Shown: piece after piece, positions 6,305 to 8,609 of the stretch
Position numbering within the stretch: the stretch's first letter is position 1
Layout of the letters: every line of letters starts with the position of its first letter
NCBI GenBank assembly: GCA_013138855.1
Contig: WTBX01000432.1
Coordinates: 1-8,609 of the forward strand
Reading direction: 5' to 3'
DNA: 8,609 nucleotides
Source of the DNA: Methylococcaceae bacterium
GTDB lineage: Bacteria; Pseudomonadota; Gammaproteobacteria; Methylococcales; Methylomonadaceae
Translations under genes and position numbers: made by a program
The notes under the pieces: generated by a model
Told to the model about the DNA's origin: nothing
What the model saw: the letters and a program-made list of their open reading frames with translations, nothing else
Databases searched by the model: none

Positions 6305-7044
6305 GAAAAATATATATAAAAAGTAGCGCAATTTGTTGCCCTAATGCTGAGGTATTAACTCAATTTGAGCTAGACGGAAGTGATGTTGATAAAACACTGA
6401 TTCCCGCAGTCATGCGACGACGTACCAGTTTAACCTCAAAAATGGCGATTACTGCGGCGACTCATGCCTGTGAAAAAGCTAACGTTAATCCAGAAAAATT
6501 ACCTTCTGTCTTTGCCTCTTTAGGCGGTGAAATTCAAGTTACCGATGCCTTATGTCGTTTATTGCCTGATAAAGACGAATTACTGTCACCGACTCAATTT
6601 CACAACTCCGTTCACAACACCACCGCAGGTTATTGGGGAATTTTAAATCACTGCCAAAAACCCGCTACGGCTATTGCAGCGGTTGATGATGGATTTGCAA
6701 TGGGTTTATTAGAGTCATGGTCACAATTACAACAAACCTCAGGAGATTTATTACTGGTTTGTTATGATGAATTATGGCCACAATACCTAGCTGCACCCAT
6801 AGGCAAAATCGCATTTGCCTGTGCCTTGGTATTAAGCACCGAAGTAGATAATGCCTTAGCTATAATCAGCGTGCCTGAAATTAAGCCTGTGGAGAAATCT
6901 TTAAATAAAGACTGGTGTGATTTAGTTAATTCAGCACCTGCAACAGCGGCTGTTCCCTTGCTGCAAGCCCTTAAGCAACAGGAAAGTGGACTGATTCCCC
7001 TCAATATTAATGCTGCGATTTGGCATACTTATTTACAAAACTAA
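6301..7044 (+). CDS. Ketoacyl-synthase-like chain length factor (N-terminal domain only)
   Basis: The 247 residues match the short ketoacyl-synthase-like family (Pfam Ketoacyl-synt_2 type) found in aryl polyene loci. The signature is SPTQFHNSVHN at 96-106 followed by TAGYWGI (108-114), then AIAAVDDGFAMGLLE (124-138). The place where a synthase has its nucleophilic Cys (around 125-128) carries only Ala/Val/Ile, and the C-terminal half with the two histidines is absent, so it should be non-catalytic. In aryl polyene systems ApeC, a protein of this kind, pairs with the KS ApeO and shapes the product. The same role is inferred here from the 4-base overlap with the upstream KS. Two cysteines (C12, C13) near the N-terminus are unexplained. 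The family is recognised by motif, and the partner by context. Confidence 0.88.
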   Translation: MRKIYIKSSAICCPNAEVLTQFELDGSDVDKTLIPAVMRRRTSLTSKMAITAATHACEKANVNPEKLPSVFASLGGEIQVTDALCRLLPDKDELLSPTQFHNSVHNTTAGYWGILNHCQKPATAIAAVDDGFAMGLLESWSQLQQTSGDLLLVCYDELWPQYLAAPIGKIAFACALVLSTEVDNALAIISVPEIKPVEKSLNKDWCDLVNSAPATAAVPLLQALKQQESGLIPLNINAAIWHTYLQN

Positions 7045-7046
7045 CT

Positions 7047-8249
7047 ATGTCAGACAATCAAATTTATGATGTCATCATTGCAGGGGCAGGACCTGCGGGC
7101 AGCACGGCAGCAACTTTACTCGCACAGTATGGCTATCACGTATTAATGCTAGATAAAGACCAACACCCTCGATTTCATATCGGTGAATCTATGTTACCGA
7201 TGGCAGAACCGATTATGAAACGCTTAAACATAGATTGGAGCTGTGGCAATCTCGTCAAAGGAGGGGCAGAATTTATAGATGAAAAAACAGGCAGACGCAC
7301 CTTTTTTCCCTTTGAAGGAAAATATAAAACCTTTCAAGTCGAACGCTCCGTATTTGACCAACGCCTATTTGAAAATGCCATTAAACACGGTGTAGAAACG
7401 CATGAGCAAGAAAAAGTCACTCATGTTGATTGTAATACTGAGCGAGTAAACATTGAAACCGATAAAGCAAATTATCAAGGGCGATACTTTATAGATGCAA
7501 CAGGTCGTAATGCGATTATGGGACGTTCACAACAAACCATTAACAAACTCGATAAACTCGGAAAATTCGCCCTATATAAACATTATAAATTAGTCAATAA
7601 CCTAACAACTCAAGCATTATTTGAAACAGGCAATATTGAGATTTTACTTACCGAACTCGGATGGTTTTGGTGTATTCCGCTAACAAATCAGCGTTTAAGT
7701 GTTGGTTTAGTCGTACAAAAAGATGCACCTAGTGATTTAAAAGGTGCTGATTTATTTAATCATTATGCCTCAGCATCACCGCGTTTAACTGAATTATTAA
7801 AGGGTGCAGAATTACTCACTGATGTTCGCACCGAGGCTGATTTTAGTTATTTTAACGAGCAACGGCATGGGGTGCGTTATGCCTGTTGTGGTGATGTCGC
7901 AGGGTTTTTAGATCCTGTATTTTCATCGGGTTTTTTCTTTGCGGTAAAAACAGCGGAAATGGTCGCTGATCGTTTGCATCAAGGATTTGAAGAACAACGC
8001 GAAGCCGAGGCTGATTTACATAATAGTAGCGATGAGATATATCAAACAGGCTTTCAAACCATGTATTTAATGATAGAACGTTTTTACCGTTCTAATCTAG
8101 TTCATAATTTATTTTTTGAAGCTGAACGCGCTCCGCGAGTTAAAGAAGAAATAGTCGCTATTCTCGCAGGCGATTTATGGACAGATGATAACAACTTTCA
8201 GCAAGGCTTATTAACTGGGCGAAATAATATCGCCATGTTTGATAGCTAA
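7047..8249 (+). CDS. FAD-dependent halogenase / monooxygenase-like protein
   Basis: From ATG 7047 the protein has 400 residues. It has a Rossmann FAD-binding motif GAGPAG (13-18), RFHIGESMLP (42-51), a candidate catalytic lysine K71 in VKGGAEF, and the halogenase hallmark W-x-W-x-I-P as WFWCIP (206-211). The second FAD motif GDVAGFLDPVFSSG (282-295) includes the F-x-P-x-x-S-x-G pattern seen in flavin-dependent halogenases. Such enzymes use reduced flavin, oxygen and halide to chlorinate or brominate electron-rich aromatics; relatives instead hydroxylate or reduce. Xanthomonadins, which are brominated aryl polyenes, set the precedent for a halogenase in this context. The frame is also open from ATG 7020, nine codons earlier, but that start lies within the chain length factor gene and pushes the FAD motif further from the N-terminus; 7047 begins 2 bases after the previous stop. 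Halogenation rather than another oxidation is not proven. Confidence 0.85.
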   Translation: MSDNQIYDVIIAGAGPAGSTAATLLAQYGYHVLMLDKDQHPRFHIGESMLPMAEPIMKRLNIDWSCGNLVKGGAEFIDEKTGRRTFFPFEGKYKTFQVERSVFDQRLFENAIKHGVETHEQEKVTHVDCNTERVNIETDKANYQGRYFIDATGRNAIMGRSQQTINKLDKLGKFALYKHYKLVNNLTTQALFETGNIEILLTELGWFWCIPLTNQRLSVGLVVQKDAPSDLKGADLFNHYASASPRLTELLKGAELLTDVRTEADFSYFNEQRHGVRYACCGDVAGFLDPVFSSGFFFAVKTAEMVADRLHQGFEEQREAEADLHNSSDEIYQTGFQTMYLMIERFYRSNLVHNLFFEAERAPRVKEEIVAILAGDLWTDDNNFQQGLLTGRNNIAMFDS

Positions 8250-8271
8250 TAACTTACCTCCGTAAAAACAT

Positions 8272-8276
8272 AAGGA
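8272..8276 (+). promoter_or_regulatory. Shine-Dalgarno of the lipoprotein gene
   Basis: AAGGA lies 6 bases before the ATG at 8283. It is the clearest ribosome binding site in the window and fixes the start of the truncated lipoprotein gene. Confidence 0.7.
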
Positions 8277-8282
8277 ATAAAG

Positions 8283-8609
8283 ATGAAATTGATAAAGCTT
8301 TTTTTTATTACATTATTATTGTCTGCCTGTGCATCTAATGCGCCAAAGCAAAGTGCTGCTACCAGTTCAACGAGCGCGAGCAAAGATTTAATTATTAAGA
8401 CGATTGTTTTCAGTAATCCTGATGAAATTAGAGATGCTGTCAAGAACGAATGCCGTTTGAAGGAAAAATTAACGTCTTACATTCAAGAAAATATAGGTGA
8501 GCAATATAATATTGTTGAAAACAGTACGAATGCAGATGTCTTAGAGATTGAAATTAGTGACGTTCATGGTAATTCAGGTGGCGCGTGGTCTGGCTCAAAA
8601 ATGGTGATG
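8283..8609 (+). CDS. Lipoprotein, unknown family (3' end missing)
   Basis: The frame is open from ATG 8283 to the right edge, giving 109 residues. A short signal peptide (MKLIKLFFITLLLSAC) carries a lipobox L-S-A-C with the lipidated Cys at residue 16; the next residues are A-S, not Asp, so outer-membrane sorting by the Lol system is expected. A Ser/Ala/Thr-rich tether (about 17-33) precedes a mature domain with a Cys at 58 and a segment LEIEISDVHGNSGGAWSGSK near the end. The Gly-rich GGAWSG stretch looks like a conserved loop of a small secreted domain family that I cannot name. It follows the flavoenzyme by 33 bases on the same strand and is likely part of the same transcript. A role in handling or anchoring the polyene product in the envelope is possible but is inference from position only. 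Confidence 0.75.
   Translation, partial: MKLIKLFFITLLLSACASNAPKQSAATSSTSASKDLIIKTIVFSNPDEIRDAVKNECRLKEKLTSYIQENIGEQYNIVENSTNADVLEIEISDVHGNSGGAWSGSKMVM

Noticed and set aside
7020..7046. ATG 7020 as start of the halogenase-like protein
   Set aside because: It would overlap the chain length factor gene by 25 bases and add nine residues before the FAD motif; ATG 7047 begins just after the previous stop.
8246..8443. 65-residue minus-strand frame opposite the lipoprotein gene
   Set aside because: The plus strand has a good ribosome binding site, signal peptide and lipobox in the same stretch.

Overview
The window is AT-rich bacterial DNA that looks gammaproteobacterial. The supporting signs are a bitopic SPOR-domain protein, a FimV C-terminal-like protein and a beta-ketoacyl synthase / chain-length-factor pair of the aryl-polyene type. 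A methanotroph-like lineage (Methylococcales) or a related low-GC gammaproteobacterium is my best guess; this is inference from gene content, not proof. No rRNA, tRNA, CRISPR array or transposase gene is visible, and no gene-free stretch exceeds 300 bases.

Left block, minus strand (1-2759). Three genes read leftwards: a SPOR-domain membrane protein (1506-2759), then, after a 103-base gap holding a possible promoter, a FimV C-terminal-like protein (692-1402), whose end overlaps by 11 bases a receiver-like protein (1-702) that runs off the left edge. The overlap suggests coupled translation. The set points to envelope, polarity or type IV pilus related signalling, but no specific function can be assigned.

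Middle block, plus strand (3005-4882). After a 245-base divergent intergenic region come an M20-family amidohydrolase (3005-4180) and a small HD-domain phosphohydrolase-like protein (4259-4882). They are separated by an 18-bp AT-rich stem-loop. These are single-gene housekeeping or salvage enzymes with no clear link to either flank.

Structured intergenic region (4883-5089). It contains a 23-bp GC-containing hairpin nested inside a pair of 16-base inverted repeats, together about 110 bp and resembling a small MITE/REP-type element or a structured terminator. A second, perfect 11-bp hairpin follows directly before the next gene.

Right block, plus strand (5090-8609). A beta-ketoacyl-ACP synthase overlaps by 4 bases a truncated ketoacyl-synthase-like chain length factor, which is followed 2 bases later by an FAD-dependent halogenase/monooxygenase-like protein. 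A lipoprotein gene cut by the right edge comes last. The first three genes are packed as one operon. By analogy with aryl polyene and xanthomonadin loci, the KS and chain length factor would form a heterodimer that extends a polyene chain on an acyl carrier protein, and the flavoenzyme would oxidise or halogenate the aryl head or chain. The carrier proteins, ketoreductase, dehydratase and export genes are not in the window and would be expected to the right.
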